A DNA stretch of 64,000 nt, from the NCBI GenBank assembly GCA_024707145.1, contig JANQAI010000011.1, positions 1,054,001 to 1,118,000 on the forward strand, written 5' to 3'. A program made the position numbers and the translations under genes. Source of the DNA: Magnetospirillum sp. (GTDB lineage Bacteria; Pseudomonadota; Alphaproteobacteria; Rhodospirillales; Magnetospirillaceae). Shown here piece by piece: positions 53,153-62,718 of the stretch. Position 1 is the first letter of the stretch. Every line of letters starts with the position of its first letter. The notes beneath the pieces are model-generated. The model was given only the letters and a program-made list of their open reading frames with translations, was not told where the DNA came from and ran no database searches.

Positions 53153-53857
53153 TCACCTGGCGCCCAGCACGTCGGCCAGGGTGGACAGGCTTTTCGAGCG
53201 GAATTCGCGCCGGTAGAGCACGCCCACCACGAAGCCGGTGGCGACGAGGAAAACCCACACGTTGACGAACCACAGGATCATCGCCAGGGCGAAGTAATAG
53301 GCCCGCAAGCCGCCGTTGAAGCTGTTGGCGGCCAGGCTTTGCAGACGGGCCGCCTGGGTGGCGAAGGATTCCTTGGTCAGGTCGTCGGCCCCGATCAGCG
53401 GCGCCGCCCCCATGATGATGCAGCAGTAATTGAACTGGCGCAGGCTCCAGGTGAACTGGAAGAAGGCGTAGACGAACACCACCGCCATCATCAGCACCTT
53501 CATCTCGAAGGCTTCCAGATTGCCCGGCGAGGCGAAGGGCATCTCCTGGTAGACGGCGAAGGCACGCTCGCCCGAGCCCATCAACGCCACCAGGCCACCC
53601 AGCACCAGGATGGAGGCCGAGGCGAAAAACGACACCGAGCGCATCAGGGCGGCCACCAGCGATGCGTCGGTGATGCGGTTGTCGCGCTCGCACATGGCGC
53701 GCATCCACGCCCGGCGCTGGCGCATCATCACCGCCGACAGCGAGCGGCCGCGCACCGTGCGGTGCTCGGCCAGGACGGCGTAGCCCACCCACATGGCGAG
53801 AAAGGCCAGGAACGCCAGCACGTCGGCAGTCGGAATACCTTGGATCATGGGGCCCAT
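53153..53857 (-). CDS. DUF599 family membrane protein
   Basis: A 234-residue protein with about four membrane segments. DUF599 features include YAVLAEHRTVRGRSLSAVMM followed by the MRQRRAWMRAMCERDNRI segment, and the central FAFFQFTWSLRQFNYCC-like run (here YAFFQFTWSLRQFNYC). Function of the family is unknown. It follows the isc genes by about 30 bases in the same direction, so it may be at the tail of their transcript. ATG 53848 is an alternative start. Confidence 0.8.
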   Translation of the reverse strand: MGPMIQGIPTADVLAFLAFLAMWVGYAVLAEHRTVRGRSLSAVMMRQRRAWMRAMCERDNRITDASLVAALMRSVSFFASASILVLGGLVALMGSGERAFAVYQEMPFASPGNLEAFEMKVLMMAVVFVYAFFQFTWSLRQFNYCCIIMGAAPLIGADDLTKESFATQAARLQSLAANSFNGGLRAYYFALAMILWFVNVWVFLVATGFVVGVLYRREFRSKSLSTLADVLGAR

Positions 53858-53890
53858 ACGGCAAACGGGGCGGCCCAAGGGCCGCCCTTC

Positions 53891-54085
53891 CTAATCCCGT
53901 TCGTCGATCCAGGCCATCTGGATGGCCTCGAGGATCTTCTCGTTGGACTTGGCCGGATCGTCATCGAAACCGGGCAGCGCGCACACCCAGGCATGCAGAT
54001 CGGTAAACCGCAGGTTCACGTTATCCGCATCGGGATGAGTTTCCTCCAGCGCGATGGCGATGTCGAGGACGTCCGTCCACTTCAT
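53891..54085 (-). CDS. iscX: Fe-S assembly protein IscX
   Basis: A 64-residue acidic protein ([20 protein letters not shown] then NVNLRFTDLHAWVCALPGF, ending EKILEAIQMAWIDE), matching IscX in full length. IscX binds IscS and iron and modulates cluster assembly. Its ATG overlaps the fdx stop codon, as in E. coli. Confidence 0.95.
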   Translation of the reverse strand: MKWTDVLDIAIALEETHPDADNVNLRFTDLHAWVCALPGFDDDPAKSNEKILEAIQMAWIDERD

Positions 54086-54424
54086 TATTTCTTGTCCACC
54101 ATCATGTTGCGGGTGGCGGCCGGCAAGGTGACCACCAGGCCGTCCAGTTCGTCCTTCATGATGATCTGGCAGCCCAGGCGCGAGGTGCTGGTCAGGCCGA
54201 AGGCCAGGTCCAGCATGTCTTCCTCGTCGTCCGAGGCGGCATCCAGCTTGTCGTACCATTCGGGCGCCACCACGATGTGGCAGGTGGAACAGGCCAGCGA
54301 GCCCTCGCAGGCGCCCTCCAGGCTCCACCTTGTTGCGGTGGGCGATTTCCAGCACGGACAGGCCCTCGGGGGCCTCCACCTCAAGGCGGGTGCCGTCCGG
54401 CTGGATAAAGGTCATCTTGGGCAT
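54085..54424 (-). CDS. fdx: ISC-type 2Fe-2S ferredoxin, frameshifted as read
   Basis: Adrenodoxin-like ferredoxin that supplies electrons to the IscU/IscS complex. The N-terminus ([20 protein letters not shown]) and the cluster region ([14 protein letters not shown] and LGCQIIM, the four ligands) are in different frames. At 54320-54324 the plus strand reads AGGCT; AGCT restores [20 protein letters not shown] and gives the normal 112 residues. This gene is part of the essential-type cluster machinery, which is one reason I read the frameshifts in this window as sequence errors. Confidence 0.93.
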
Positions 54425-54500
54425 GGTACGCAATCCTTGGCTAAACCCCCGGCGCGGCTTTGGTACGATCGGCGCCTGGGGTGGTTCGATCCCCAACGGT

Positions 54501-56413
54501 TCAGTCGTCGCCCCCCAGGGCGTCGTCGAGGCGATCGACCGACACGCCGGCCAGGGCCTGGCGGATGCCGCGGTCCATGCGCTTTTCGGCGAAGGACTTG
54601 GTGGCAAGCTCCAGTTGCTCGACCGCCGCGTTGACGGCGTCGCGGTCGGTTCCCGCGCACGCCTCGTCGACACGCTTCAACGCAGCATCGATACCCTGCC
54701 GTTCGTCTTCCGACAAGAGGTCCGCGTCGACACCCAGGGCGGATCGCACCGCCAGCGCCGAACGCTTGGCCTCGACCACCGCTTCGGCCAGCAGGCGCTG
54801 GGCCATGTCGTCACGGGCGTTTTCCAGCGAAGCCCGCAGCATATTGGCCATTTCGTCCTCGGACAGGCCATAGGACGGCTTGACCGCCACCTGCTGCTCG
54901 ACCTCGGTGGTCAGTTCCTTGGCCGAGACGGTCAGCAGGCCATCGGCATCCACCTGGAACGTGACGCGGATGCGTGCGGCTCCGGCCGCCATGGGGGGAT
55001 GCCGCGCAGCACGAAGCGCGCCAGCGAGCGGTTCTGGTCGACCATCTCGCGCTCGCCCTGCACCACGTGGATGGACATGGCGGTCTGGCCGTCCTGATAG
55101 GTGGTGAATTCCTGCGCCATGGCCACCGGAATGGGGGTGTTGCGCGGGATCACCTTCTCGACGATGCCGCCCATGGTCTCGATGCCGAGCGACAACGGTG
55201 TCACGTCCAGCAGCAGGGTGTCGGACCCGGCGGTCAGCGCCTCGGCCTGCAGGGCGGCGCCCACCGCCACCACCTCGTCCGGATTAATGTCGGACAGCGG
55301 CTCCTTGCCGAAGAACTCGGCGACGCGGCGGCGCACCAGCGGCATGCGGGTGGAACCGCCCACCAGCACCACCCCCTTGATGTCGGACACCTCGACGCCG
55401 GCATCCTCGACCACGTTGCGACAGATGTCGATGGTGCGGGCGACGAAAGGTTCGGCCAAGCGTTCCAGGATGGCGCGGTCGAGGGCATGGCGCGACGGCT
55501 TGCCGTCCACCTCGATCATCCATTCGCCCTCGTTGCGGCCGGTCAGGCATTCCTTGGCGACGCGGGCGGTCATCAGCGCCTGCTTGGCCTCGCCGGCCGA
55601 GAGGGCCTGCTCGCCCAATTCGGCGGCACGGGCGGCCAGGAAGTGCTCGGCGACGGCATGGTCGATATCGTCGCCGCCCAGCACGGCGTCGCCGCCGGTG
55701 GCCTTCACCTGGAACACGCCCTTTTCCATCTTCAGGATGGAGATGTCGAAGGTGCCGCCGCCCAGGTCGTAGACCGCGTACAGGCCCTCGACGCTGTTGT
55801 CGAGGCCATAGGCCAGCGCGGCGGCGGTGGGCTCGTTGACCAGGCGCAGCACCTCCAGGTCGGCCAGCCGGGCGGCGTCCTTGGTGGCGGTGCGGGCGGC
55901 ATCGTCGAAATAGGCGGGAACGGTAATGACGGCGCGGCTGACGAAGCGGCCGGACAGCGCCTCCTCGGCGCGGGCCTTGATGGCGCGCAGGATGTCGGCC
56001 GAGATTTCCACCGGGGTCATCACCCGGCCGGCCACCTTCAGGCGCACCATGCCGCCCTCCGGGTTGGGCTCCACCGCATAGGGCAGCGTACCGGCCAGCG
56101 CCTTGACGTCCTCGATGCCGCGGCCCATCAGGCGCTTGATGGAGGACACCACATGGTCGGGGGTCTCCAGGATGGCCTCGCGCGCCTTGGCGCCCACCTC
56201 GATGGCGCCATCGTCCTGGTAATGCACCACCGAAGGGATCAGCGCCTTGCCGTCGGCGCCGCGCAGCACCTCGACCTCGCTTTCGAACGAGATGGCGACC
56301 ACCGAGTTGGTGGTGCCCAGGTCGATGCCGACGGCCGCCCCCGCCTCCTTCTCATGCGGCGCCGGGGTCTCGCCCGGTTCGTGCAACTGAAGCAGGACGA
56401 GGCCGTCGCTCAT
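54501..56413 (-). CDS. hscA: Fe-S chaperone HscA (Hsp70 family), frameshifted as read
   Basis: HscA releases clusters from IscU. The ATPase domain ([42 protein letters not shown]) and the substrate-binding domain ([19 protein letters not shown]) are intact up to [10 protein letters not shown]. The frame breaks at a six-C run on the coding strand (plus-strand G6, 54993-54998); seven C restores [22 protein letters not shown] and a 637-residue protein. It lies between hscB and fdx as in other isc operons. Confidence 0.93.
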
Positions 56414-56449
56414 GGGAAATCCTCTCTTCGATCTTCTTGATGTGAGCGC

Positions 56450-57076
56450 TTAGCGCATGGCGCGCGTCATGCGCGTCTTCTTGGTGCGGGCCTCTTCGGC
56501 CAGCTTGTTCAGGTATTTCAGGCGGGTGGTCAGGTGGGCGGCCTGTTCCAGGTCGTTGATGTTGAACGCCGCCGAGATGTGGCACTGGGCCGACAGCACC
56601 TCGGCGTCCGCCTCGGCCGACAGCTGGGTGATGCGCTCGATGGTTTCCGCCTCGGCCAGGGCCTCGCGCTTCTCCATCTGTTCCATCAGCAACTCGGGAT
56701 CCGAAATGGTGCCGCAGGCGGTCAGGTCCACCTTGCGCCCCATCAACTCCAGCAGATAGGCGGCGCGCTTGAGCGGGTCCTTCAGCGTCTCGTAGGCCTC
56801 GTTCAGCGCGGTCGCCTGCTGTTGCGACAGAGCGCGCTCCTTGGCCGACTTGGCGGCGAAACGGTCGGGGTGCAGGCGGCGCTGGAAGCCGAAATACTGG
56901 CGCTCCAGTTCGTCGGCATCGATCTCGAAGGTCGGACGCAGGCCCAGCCGGGTATAATGGTCGATGGCGCCGGGCCCCTGCACCGCCCCGCAGACGGAAC
57001 AGAACAGCGCCCGCGACGCCACCGGCCCCTTGCACGACCAGCACGGCACGATTGCGGCGATGGCGGACGCGTTCAT
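56450..57076 (-). CDS. hscB: Fe-S co-chaperone HscB with N-terminal zinc-ribbon
   Basis: J-protein that stimulates HscA and binds IscU. The HPD tripeptide is at 69-71 (RRLHPDRFAAKS) and the C-terminal IscU-binding helices follow. Residues 12-29 hold two CxxC pairs (CWSC, CSVC), a zinc-ribbon absent from E. coli HscB but known in the human/alphaproteobacterial type. ATG 57076 gives 208 residues; a TTG nine bases earlier is unlikely. Confidence 0.95.
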   Translation of the reverse strand: MNASAIAAIVPCWSCKGPVASRALFCSVCGAVQGPGAIDHYTRLGLRPTFEIDADELERQYFGFQRRLHPDRFAAKSAKERALSQQQATALNEAYETLKDPLKRAAYLLELMGRKVDLTACGTISDPELLMEQMEKREALAEAETIERITQLSAEADAEVLSAQCHISAAFNINDLEQAAHLTTRLKYLNKLAEEARTKKTRMTRAMR

Positions 57077-57098
57077 AACAGTCAATCCTCCGGCCGGC

Positions 57099-57443
57099 TC
57101 AGACGTGGAAGGACTCGCCGCAGCCGCAGCGCCCCTTCTCGTTGGGGTTCCGGAAGACGAAGCCCGACTGCATCTTGTCCTCGACCCAATCCATCTCGGT
57201 ACCGAAGACGAACATGCTGGCCTTGGGATCGATCAGCACGGTCACGCCCTTCTGCTCGACCACCTCGTCGAACTGCGATTTCTCGTCGGCATATTCCAGG
57301 GTATAGGACATGCCCGAGCAGCCCTTGGTGCGCACGCCGATGCGGATGCCCGCGCTGGGCTTGCCGCGCTTGTCCAGCAGCGCCTTGACCCGCTCGGCGG
57401 CGGCGTCGGTCAGCGAGATGGGCGCCTTCATTTCCATGGCCAT
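57099..57443 (-). CDS. iscA: Fe-S assembly A-type carrier IscA
   Basis: A 114-residue A-type carrier with its three cysteine ligands: Cys42 (TKGCSGMSY), Cys106 and Cys108 (GRCGCGESFHV at the C-terminus). It receives iron or clusters, particularly for 4Fe-4S maturation. Located between iscU and hscB with about 20-50 bases on each side. Confidence 0.96.
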   Translation of the reverse strand: MAMEMKAPISLTDAAAERVKALLDKRGKPSAGIRIGVRTKGCSGMSYTLEYADEKSQFDEVVEQKGVTVLIDPKASMFVFGTEMDWVEDKMQSGFVFRNPNEKGRCGCGESFHV

Positions 57444-57494
57444 GGCATCAAACCCCTTGTTGTTCTTACCCTCTCGGGCACATCGGCAGGCCGC

Positions 57495-57899
57495 CTATTC
57501 GGCGGCCTTGTCGTCGCCCAGACCCGCCTTGGCCTTGTAGTCCTTGATGGCGGCCTTGATAGCATCCTCGGCCAGGACCGAACAGTGGATCTTGACCGGC
57601 GGCAGCGCCAGTTCCTGGGCGATGTCGGTGTTCTTGATGGCGGCCGCCTCGTCCAGGGTCTTGCCCTTGACCCATTCGGTCACCAGCGAGCTCGACGCGA
57701 TGGCCGAACCGCAGCCGAAGGTCTTGAACTTGGCGTCCTCGATGATGCCCTCGGGGCTGACCTTGATCTGCAGCTTCATCACGTCGCCGCAGGCGGGCGC
57801 GCCCACCAGGCCGGTTCCCACGTCGGACGCGTCCTTGTCCAGGGCGCCCACGTTGCGCGGGTGTTCGTAATGGTCGACGACCTTGTCGCTGTAAGCCAT
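57495..57899 (-). CDS. iscU: Fe-S cluster scaffold IscU
   Basis: A 134-residue scaffold with Cys37, Asp39 (PACGDV), Cys63 (FGCGSA) and Cys106 (IHCSVLA), the four conserved assembly residues. The HscA recognition motif LPPVK is at 99-103. Starts MAYSDKVVDHYEHPRNVG, the standard N-terminus. Confidence 0.97.
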   Translation of the reverse strand: MAYSDKVVDHYEHPRNVGALDKDASDVGTGLVGAPACGDVMKLQIKVSPEGIIEDAKFKTFGCGSAIASSSLVTEWVKGKTLDEAAAIKNTDIAQELALPPVKIHCSVLAEDAIKAAIKDYKAKAGLGDDKAAE

Positions 57900-57962
57900 T
57901 GTGATCCTCCAAAACCCTGATCGGCTAAACCCTAATCATTCTAAACCGCACCGAACCAGGGC

Positions 57963-59213
57963 TCAATGCTCAGCCCATTGGATCGACTTAATGTCGATCC
58001 CCTCCTGATGCATGTCCCACAGCGGGCTCATGGAGCGCAAGTGCTCCACCGCCTGGGTGACATGATCGATGGCGTAGTCGATGTCCTCGTCCGTCGTGAA
58101 GCGGCCCAGGCCGAACCGGATGGAAGTATGCGCCATTTCGGCGTCCAGTCCGAGCGCGCGCAGCACATAGGACGGTTCCAGGGACGCCGAGGTGCAGGCG
58201 GAACCCGACGACACCGCCAGGTCCTTGATGCCCATCATCAGCCCCTCGCCCTCGACGAAGGCGAACGAGATGTTCAGGTTGCCGGGGATGCGGTTGTCCA
58301 GGTCGCCGTTGACGTAGATTTCCGGCAGGCGCTGCTGCAGGCCGCCCAGCAGGCGGGTCTGCAGGCGGCGCAGGCGCTCGGCCTCGGCGCCCATCTCGGC
58401 CTTGGCGATGGCGCAGGCCTCGCCGAAACCGACGCAGAGCGGGGTGGCCAGGGTGCCCGAGCGCATGCCGCGCTCCTGGCCGCCGCCGTTGATCAGCGGC
58501 ACCAGGCGCACGCGCGGACGGCGGCGGACGTAGAGCGCGCCGATGCCCTTGGGGCCGTAGATCTTGTGGCCCGAGATGGACATCAGGTCGATGTTCATGG
58601 CGTTGACGTCCAGCGGGATCTTGCCCACCGCCTGGGCGCAATCGGTGTGGAAGAAGGCGCCCTTCCTGCGACACAGCGCGCCGATCTCGGCCAGGGGCTG
58701 GATCACGCCGATCTCGTTGTTGACCGCCATCACCGAGACGATGGCGGTCCGGTCGGTGATGGCCGCCTCCAGCTCGACCATGTCGATCAGGCCGTTGGGC
58801 TGCACCGGCAGATAGGTGACCTTGAAGCCCTCCTGCTCCAGGTGGCGGCAGGTATCGAGCACACATTTGTGCTCGGTGACCACGGTGATGATGTGGTCCT
58901 TCTTGTCCTTGTAGAAATGGGCCACGCCCTTGAGCGCCAAGTTGTTGGACTCGGTTGCGCCCGAGGTGAAGATCACCTCCTTGGCGTCGGCGCCAATGAT
59001 GTCGGCGATCTGCTCGCGCGCCACCTCGACCGCTTCCTCGGCTTCCCAGCCGTAACGGTGGGTGCGGGAATGGGCGTTGCCGAACTTTTCGGTGAAATAG
59101 GGCAGCATCTTGTCCACCACGCGCGGATCGCAGGGGGTGGTGGCCTGGTAATCGAGATAGATCGGCTGGCCGGGAGTCCGGCCGATGGTGTTGTTCTTGG
59201 CAACCACGGTCAT
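57963..59213 (-). CDS. iscS: cysteine desulfurase IscS
   Basis: A 416-residue PLP enzyme that takes sulfur from cysteine for Fe-S clusters and tRNA thiolation. Seen: [34 protein letters not shown], the PLP Lys in [12 protein letters not shown] and the flexible active-site loop [17 protein letters not shown] with its Cys. The C-terminal IKSIQWAEH is the IscU-binding tail typical of IscS. It follows the second desulfurase by 18 bases. Confidence 0.97.
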   Translation of the reverse strand: MTVVAKNNTIGRTPGQPIYLDYQATTPCDPRVVDKMLPYFTEKFGNAHSRTHRYGWEAEEAVEVAREQIADIIGADAKEVIFTSGATESNNLALKGVAHFYKDKKDHIITVVTEHKCVLDTCRHLEQEGFKVTYLPVQPNGLIDMVELEAAITDRTAIVSVMAVNNEIGVIQPLAEIGALCRRKGAFFHTDCAQAVGKIPLDVNAMNIDLMSISGHKIYGPKGIGALYVRRRPRVRLVPLINGGGQERGMRSGTLATPLCVGFGEACAIAKAEMGAEAERLRRLQTRLLGGLQQRLPEIYVNGDLDNRIPGNLNISFAFVEGEGLMMGIKDLAVSSGSACTSASLEPSYVLRALGLDAEMAHTSIRFGLGRFTTDEDIDYAIDHVTQAVEHLRSMSPLWDMHQEGIDIKSIQWAEH

Positions 59214-59231
59214 GCGTTCGATCCTTCTCGC

Positions 59232-60389
59232 TCAGGCGGCTTGCGCCGCATCCTTGACCTCGAACCCCTTCCGCCGGGCGAGTTCGCTCCAGGCTTCCAG
59301 GAACATCTCCACATCCTCCCCCCGCTGCCCCAGCCCAGGGACACCCGGATGGCCGAGCCGGCCACCGACGGGTCCACCCCCATGGCGCGGAGCACCGCGC
59401 TTTCGGCCACCTTGCCCGAGGAGCAGGCGGCACCGGCGCTGACGGCCACCCCGGCCAGATCGAGTGCCATCACCTGTACCTGGGACGGCACGCCGGGAAG
59501 GGCGATGCAGGTGGTGTTGCCCAACCGGGGAGCCCCCGCCCCCAGCACCACCGCGCCCGGAACCCGGGCCAGGACCGCCGTTTCCAGGCGGTCGCGCAAC
59601 TCCTTGACTGCCCCGCCCTCGGCGCCGCTCTGGGCGGCCAAGCGGGCGGCAATTCCGAAGCCGACGATACCGGCCAAGTTCTCTGTGCCGGCGCGCCGAC
59701 GACGCTCCTGCCCTCCACCCAGCAAAATCGGTGCCAGCGAAAATTCGCCGTTTGCCGACACCAGCGCGCCGATTCCCGCCGGTCCACCCAGCTTGTGCGC
59801 ACTCAATGTCAGAAAGTCTACAAAGTTGTCCGACAACGACACCGACAATCCCGCACCCTGGCCCGGCCCCTGGCGCCCCGCCCCCTGGGCCGCGTCGCAA
59901 TGGACCAGCGCCCCGTGGGCATGGGCCAGCGCCGCCACTTGGGCCACCGGCTGGATCACCCCGGTTTCGTTGTTGGCCAGCATGACCGACACCAGGGTGG
60001 GCGGACCGCCGGCGGCCAGCATGGCCTCCAGCGCCGCCAGGTCGACGATGCCGTCGCGATCCACCGGGATGATTCCGGCGCCCGGAACCGCCTCGCGCAC
60101 CGAGGCGTGTTCCACCGCCGATACCAGGACGCGGCTGCGCCCGCTTCCCCGCAGGATCAGGTTGTTGGCCTCGGTGCCGCCCGAGGTGAACACCACGCCT
60201 GCCGGCGCGGCGTCGGTCAGTTCGGCGATGGCGGCGCGGGCGGCCTCCAGCCGTGCGCGCGGCGCGGCGGCCGGGGCCATGGACCGAGGATGGGTTACCC
60301 GGCTCCGCCAATGCCTCGGCCATGGCCGCGACCACCTCGGGGCGCGTCGGCGCACCGGCGTTGTAGTCGAGGTAGGCCAACCGGGTCAC
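59232..60389 (-). CDS. second cysteine desulfurase of the isc operon, two compensating frameshifts as read
   Basis: A NifS/IscS-type enzyme between iscR and iscS, starting at GTG 60389 (TRLAYLDYNAGAPTRPEVV). The middle (FTSGGTEANNLILRGSG, LSAHKLGGPAGIGAL with the PLP Lys, SAGAACSSGKV with the Cys) is in a second frame and the end (VEMFLEAWSELARRKGF) is back in the first. The entry needs one base removed in the CCGCCGCGCCGCGCGC region near 60290, and the exit needs one G added to a six-G run (plus-strand C6, 59318-59323). The product is then 385 residues. It has the short C-terminus of stand-alone desulfurases, so its partner may differ from IscU. Confidence 0.85.
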   Translation of the reverse strand: MTRLAYLDYNAGAPTRPEVVAAMAEALAEPGNPSSVHGPGRRAARTAGGRPRRHRRTDRRRAGRRGVHLGRHRGQQPDPAGKRAQPRPGIGGGTRLGARGGSGRRNHPGGSRRHRRPGGAGGHAGRRRSAHPGVGHAGQQRNRGDPAGGPSGGAGPCPRGAGPLRRGPGGGAPGAGPGCGIVGVVVGQLCRLSDIECAQAGWTGGNRRAGVGKRRIFAGTDFAGWRAGASSARRHRELGRYRRLRNCRPLGRPERRRGRGSQGVARPPGNGGPGPGSGRGGAGGGGSPVGQHHLHRPSRRAVPGTGDGTRSGRGGRQRRCRLLLGQGGRKRGAPRHGGGPVGGRLGHPGVPGLGQRGEDVEMFLEAWSELARRKGFEVKDAAQAA

Positions 60390-60433
60390 GAAACCGCTAC
60401 TCCCTCAGTTACGGCGATGCCGACGCGGCGACC

Positions 60434-60905
60434 TTACTGGGCCGCCGCGGCGCCGCCGGCGCCGGTGCCGTGGAAGATGCCCGAGCTGCCGAGGATGCGG
60501 CGCTCGCATACATCGGCCAGCGAGACCGACGACAGGTACAGATAAATCTGGTTGCCCAGCTCCTCCCACAGGTCGTGGGTCAGACAGCGCCCCCGGTTGT
60601 TGTGGCAGCCGGCCGGGGTGCCGGGCGAACAGCGGGTGGTCTGGATCGGCTCGTCCACCGCCAGGATGATGTCGGAGATGCGCAGGCTGGGCCGCCGGGC
60701 GCGACAACAGATAGCCGCCGCCGGGGCCGCGGACGCTCTTCACCAGCCCGCCCTTGCGTAGCTTGCCAAAGAGCTGCTCCAGGTACGACAGCGAGATCTC
60801 CTGGCGCTCGGCGATGTCGGCCAGCGCCACCGGGCTGCCCTGCGAATGGCTGGACAGGTCCACCATCGCCATGACGGCATAACGGCCTTTGGTGCTGAGT
60901 TTCAC
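60434..60905 (-). CDS. iscR: Rrf2-family Fe-S regulator IscR, frameshifted as read
   Basis: IscR senses cluster status with a 2Fe-2S site and controls the isc operon. GTG 60905 gives the family-typical start ([16 protein letters not shown]) and has GGGAG at good distance. The winged helix ([31 protein letters not shown]) is followed, after correction of AGGCT at 60684-60688 to AGCT, by [12 protein letters not shown] and the cluster residues [19 protein letters not shown] (three Cys and a His). Restored length 156 residues. First gene of the isc genes proper, 54 bases after cysE. Confidence 0.92.
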
Positions 60906-60959
60906 GTCCACTCTCCCGCTGTTGGCGAGGCGCCCCGCCCCGCCTGTTGTATTGGTTAA

Positions 60960-61736
60960 TTAAGACTGGCCGCCCTTGACCATCTGGGGCGGCGCATCCT
61001 CGTCCTCGGCGGCGATGTCCAGCGGCACCACCTCGGCCTCGGCCAGCACGGGACGGCGCGGAACACCCGCGGCCTCGTCGCGCTCGGTCTCCAGTTCGGC
61101 CACCCGCTGCAGCAGCGTCTCCACCTGGCCGCGCAGGGAATCGATGGCGCGGGCCACCGGGTCGGGCATGTTCTCGTCGGCCAGGCCGTAGGCGCAGAAG
61201 GCTGCCTCGTCCGGCTTGGGCTTGCGCATCACCATGCGGGCCGGGATGCCCACCATGGTGACGCCGGGCGGCACGTCGGTCAGCACCACCGCGTTGGCGC
61301 CGATGCGGGCGCCCTTGGCCACGGTGATGGGACCCAGCACCTGGGCGCCGGAACCGACGATCACCCCGTCCTCCAGGGTGGGATGGCGCTTGCCCTTGTG
61401 CAGCGAGGTGCCACCCAGGGTGACGCCGTGGTACAGGGTGACGTCGTCGCCGATGATGGCGGTTTCGCCGATCACCACCCCGGTGCCGTGGTCGATGAAG
61501 AGGCGCCGGCCAAGGGTGGCGCCGGGGTGGATTTCGATTCCGGTGAAGATCTTTCCCACATGGGAAATGAAACGCCCCAGCACCCGCAACCCGTTGCCCC
61601 AGCACCAATGGGCGAGGCGGTAGAACATCAGGGCATGCAGGCCGGGATAGCACAGCACGACCTCCAGCCAGGAATGCGCGGCGGGGTCACGCTGGCGGAT
61701 CGACGTTATATCTTCTTGAAGACTCTTGAAAACCAT
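60960..61736 (-). CDS. cysE: serine O-acetyltransferase CysE
   Basis: CysE acetylates serine in cysteine synthesis. The N-terminal helical domain is followed by hexapeptide left-handed beta-helix repeats with the catalytic [14 protein letters not shown] and LYHGVTLGG, and the terminal [12 protein letters not shown] 60-residue acidic/Pro-rich C-terminal extension exceeds short SATs. ATG 61736 gives 258 residues. It stands just upstream of iscR and reads the same way, so cysteine supply may be expressed with cysteine desulfuration; the 54-base gap could hold a separate isc promoter. Confidence 0.95.
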   Translation of the reverse strand: MVFKSLQEDITSIRQRDPAAHSWLEVVLCYPGLHALMFYRLAHWCWGNGLRVLGRFISHVGKIFTGIEIHPGATLGRRLFIDHGTGVVIGETAIIGDDVTLYHGVTLGGTSLHKGKRHPTLEDGVIVGSGAQVLGPITVAKGARIGANAVVLTDVPPGVTMVGIPARMVMRKPKPDEAAFCAYGLADENMPDPVARAIDSLRGQVETLLQRVAELETERDEAAGVPRRPVLAEAEVVPLDIAAEDEDAPPQMVKGGQS

Positions 61737-61957
61737 GGTCGGCAATATGCTAATCTATCCATTCGATTGAGCACCCCTGGTGAGGGGGATTTCCCATCAG
61801 GGGGCGCCCGCGTCGAAGGTGAATATAGGATGCCCGACAAAGCTGGTCAAGTTTGACCGGCAACAATCAACATATGCCGCACTTTATTCCCCGACGCCGC
61901 AACTCGGGTTAACCGACATGGGCGCGGGCAAGAAGACGCATTAAGTAGGGGATTCGG

Positions 61958-62650
61958 ATGCCCGAGGTGATTTTCAACGGACCAGACGGCCGTCTCGAAG
62001 GCCGCTATCACCATTCCAAGATACCTAACGCTCCCGTCGCCCTGCTGCTGCATCCGCATCCGCAGCACGGCGGCACCATGAACAACAAGGTGGTCTACAC
62101 CCTTTACCACGCCTTCGTGCGCAAGGGGTTCTCGACGTTGCGGTTCAATTTCCGCGGAGTTGGGCGCAGCCAGGGCAAGTTCGACAACGGCCAGGGGGAG
62201 CTGTCGGACGCCGCGTCGGCGCTGGACTGGATGCAGACCTACAATCCCAACGCCCAGGCCTGCTGGGTGGCCGGCTTCTCGTTCGGCGCCTGGATCGGCA
62301 TGCAACTGCTGATGCGCCGGCCCGAGATCGACGGCTTCGTCTCGGTGGCGCCGCCGGCCAACGCCTACGATTTCACCTTCCTGGCCCCCTGCCCGTCCTC
62401 GGGCCTGATCGTGCACGGCATGGCCGACGACGTGGTGCCCGAGCCGTCGGTGGCCAAGCTGGCCGCCAAGCTGGGGGCGCAGAAAAATATCCGCGTCAAG
62501 TACCGCCAGGTGGAAGGCGCCAACCACTTCTTCGGGTCGCATCTGGATCCGCTGAACGAGGTGGTTGACCAATACCTCGCTGACGCCCTGGCCGAGGCCC
62601 CGGCCCCCGCCGTGGCCGCCGAACCTGCCCTGGCAGCGGCGATGACCTGA
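61958..62650 (+). CDS. alpha/beta hydrolase (YcjY/dienelactone-hydrolase-like)
   Basis: A 230-residue alpha/beta hydrolase: nucleophile elbow GFSFGAW, oxyanion HPHPQHGGTMNNKV, acid loop in HGMADDVVPEP and His in EGANHFFGSHL, a complete triad. The LLLHPHPQHGG start marks a conserved proteobacterial subfamily of small cytoplasmic hydrolases with no known substrate. The C-terminus is Ala/Pro-rich. A strong terminator follows at once. Confidence 0.88.
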   Translation: MPEVIFNGPDGRLEGRYHHSKIPNAPVALLLHPHPQHGGTMNNKVVYTLYHAFVRKGFSTLRFNFRGVGRSQGKFDNGQGELSDAASALDWMQTYNPNAQACWVAGFSFGAWIGMQLLMRRPEIDGFVSVAPPANAYDFTFLAPCPSSGLIVHGMADDVVPEPSVAKLAAKLGAQKNIRVKYRQVEGANHFFGSHLDPLNEVVDQYLADALAEAPAPAVAAEPALAAAMT

Positions 62651-62654
62651 ACAG

Positions 62655-62688
62655 AAAAGCCCTCTCCCGCGGGAGAGGGCTTTTTTTT
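62655..62688 (+). terminator. intrinsic terminator of the hydrolase gene
   Basis: A perfect stem GCCCTCTCCC/GGGAGAGGGC (62659-62680) with a two-base GC centre, preceded by AAAA and followed by eight T (62681-62688). Confidence 0.95.
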
Positions 62689-62718
62689 GGCTTTTTTCGG
62701 GGCGGATGCCGGAACCCG

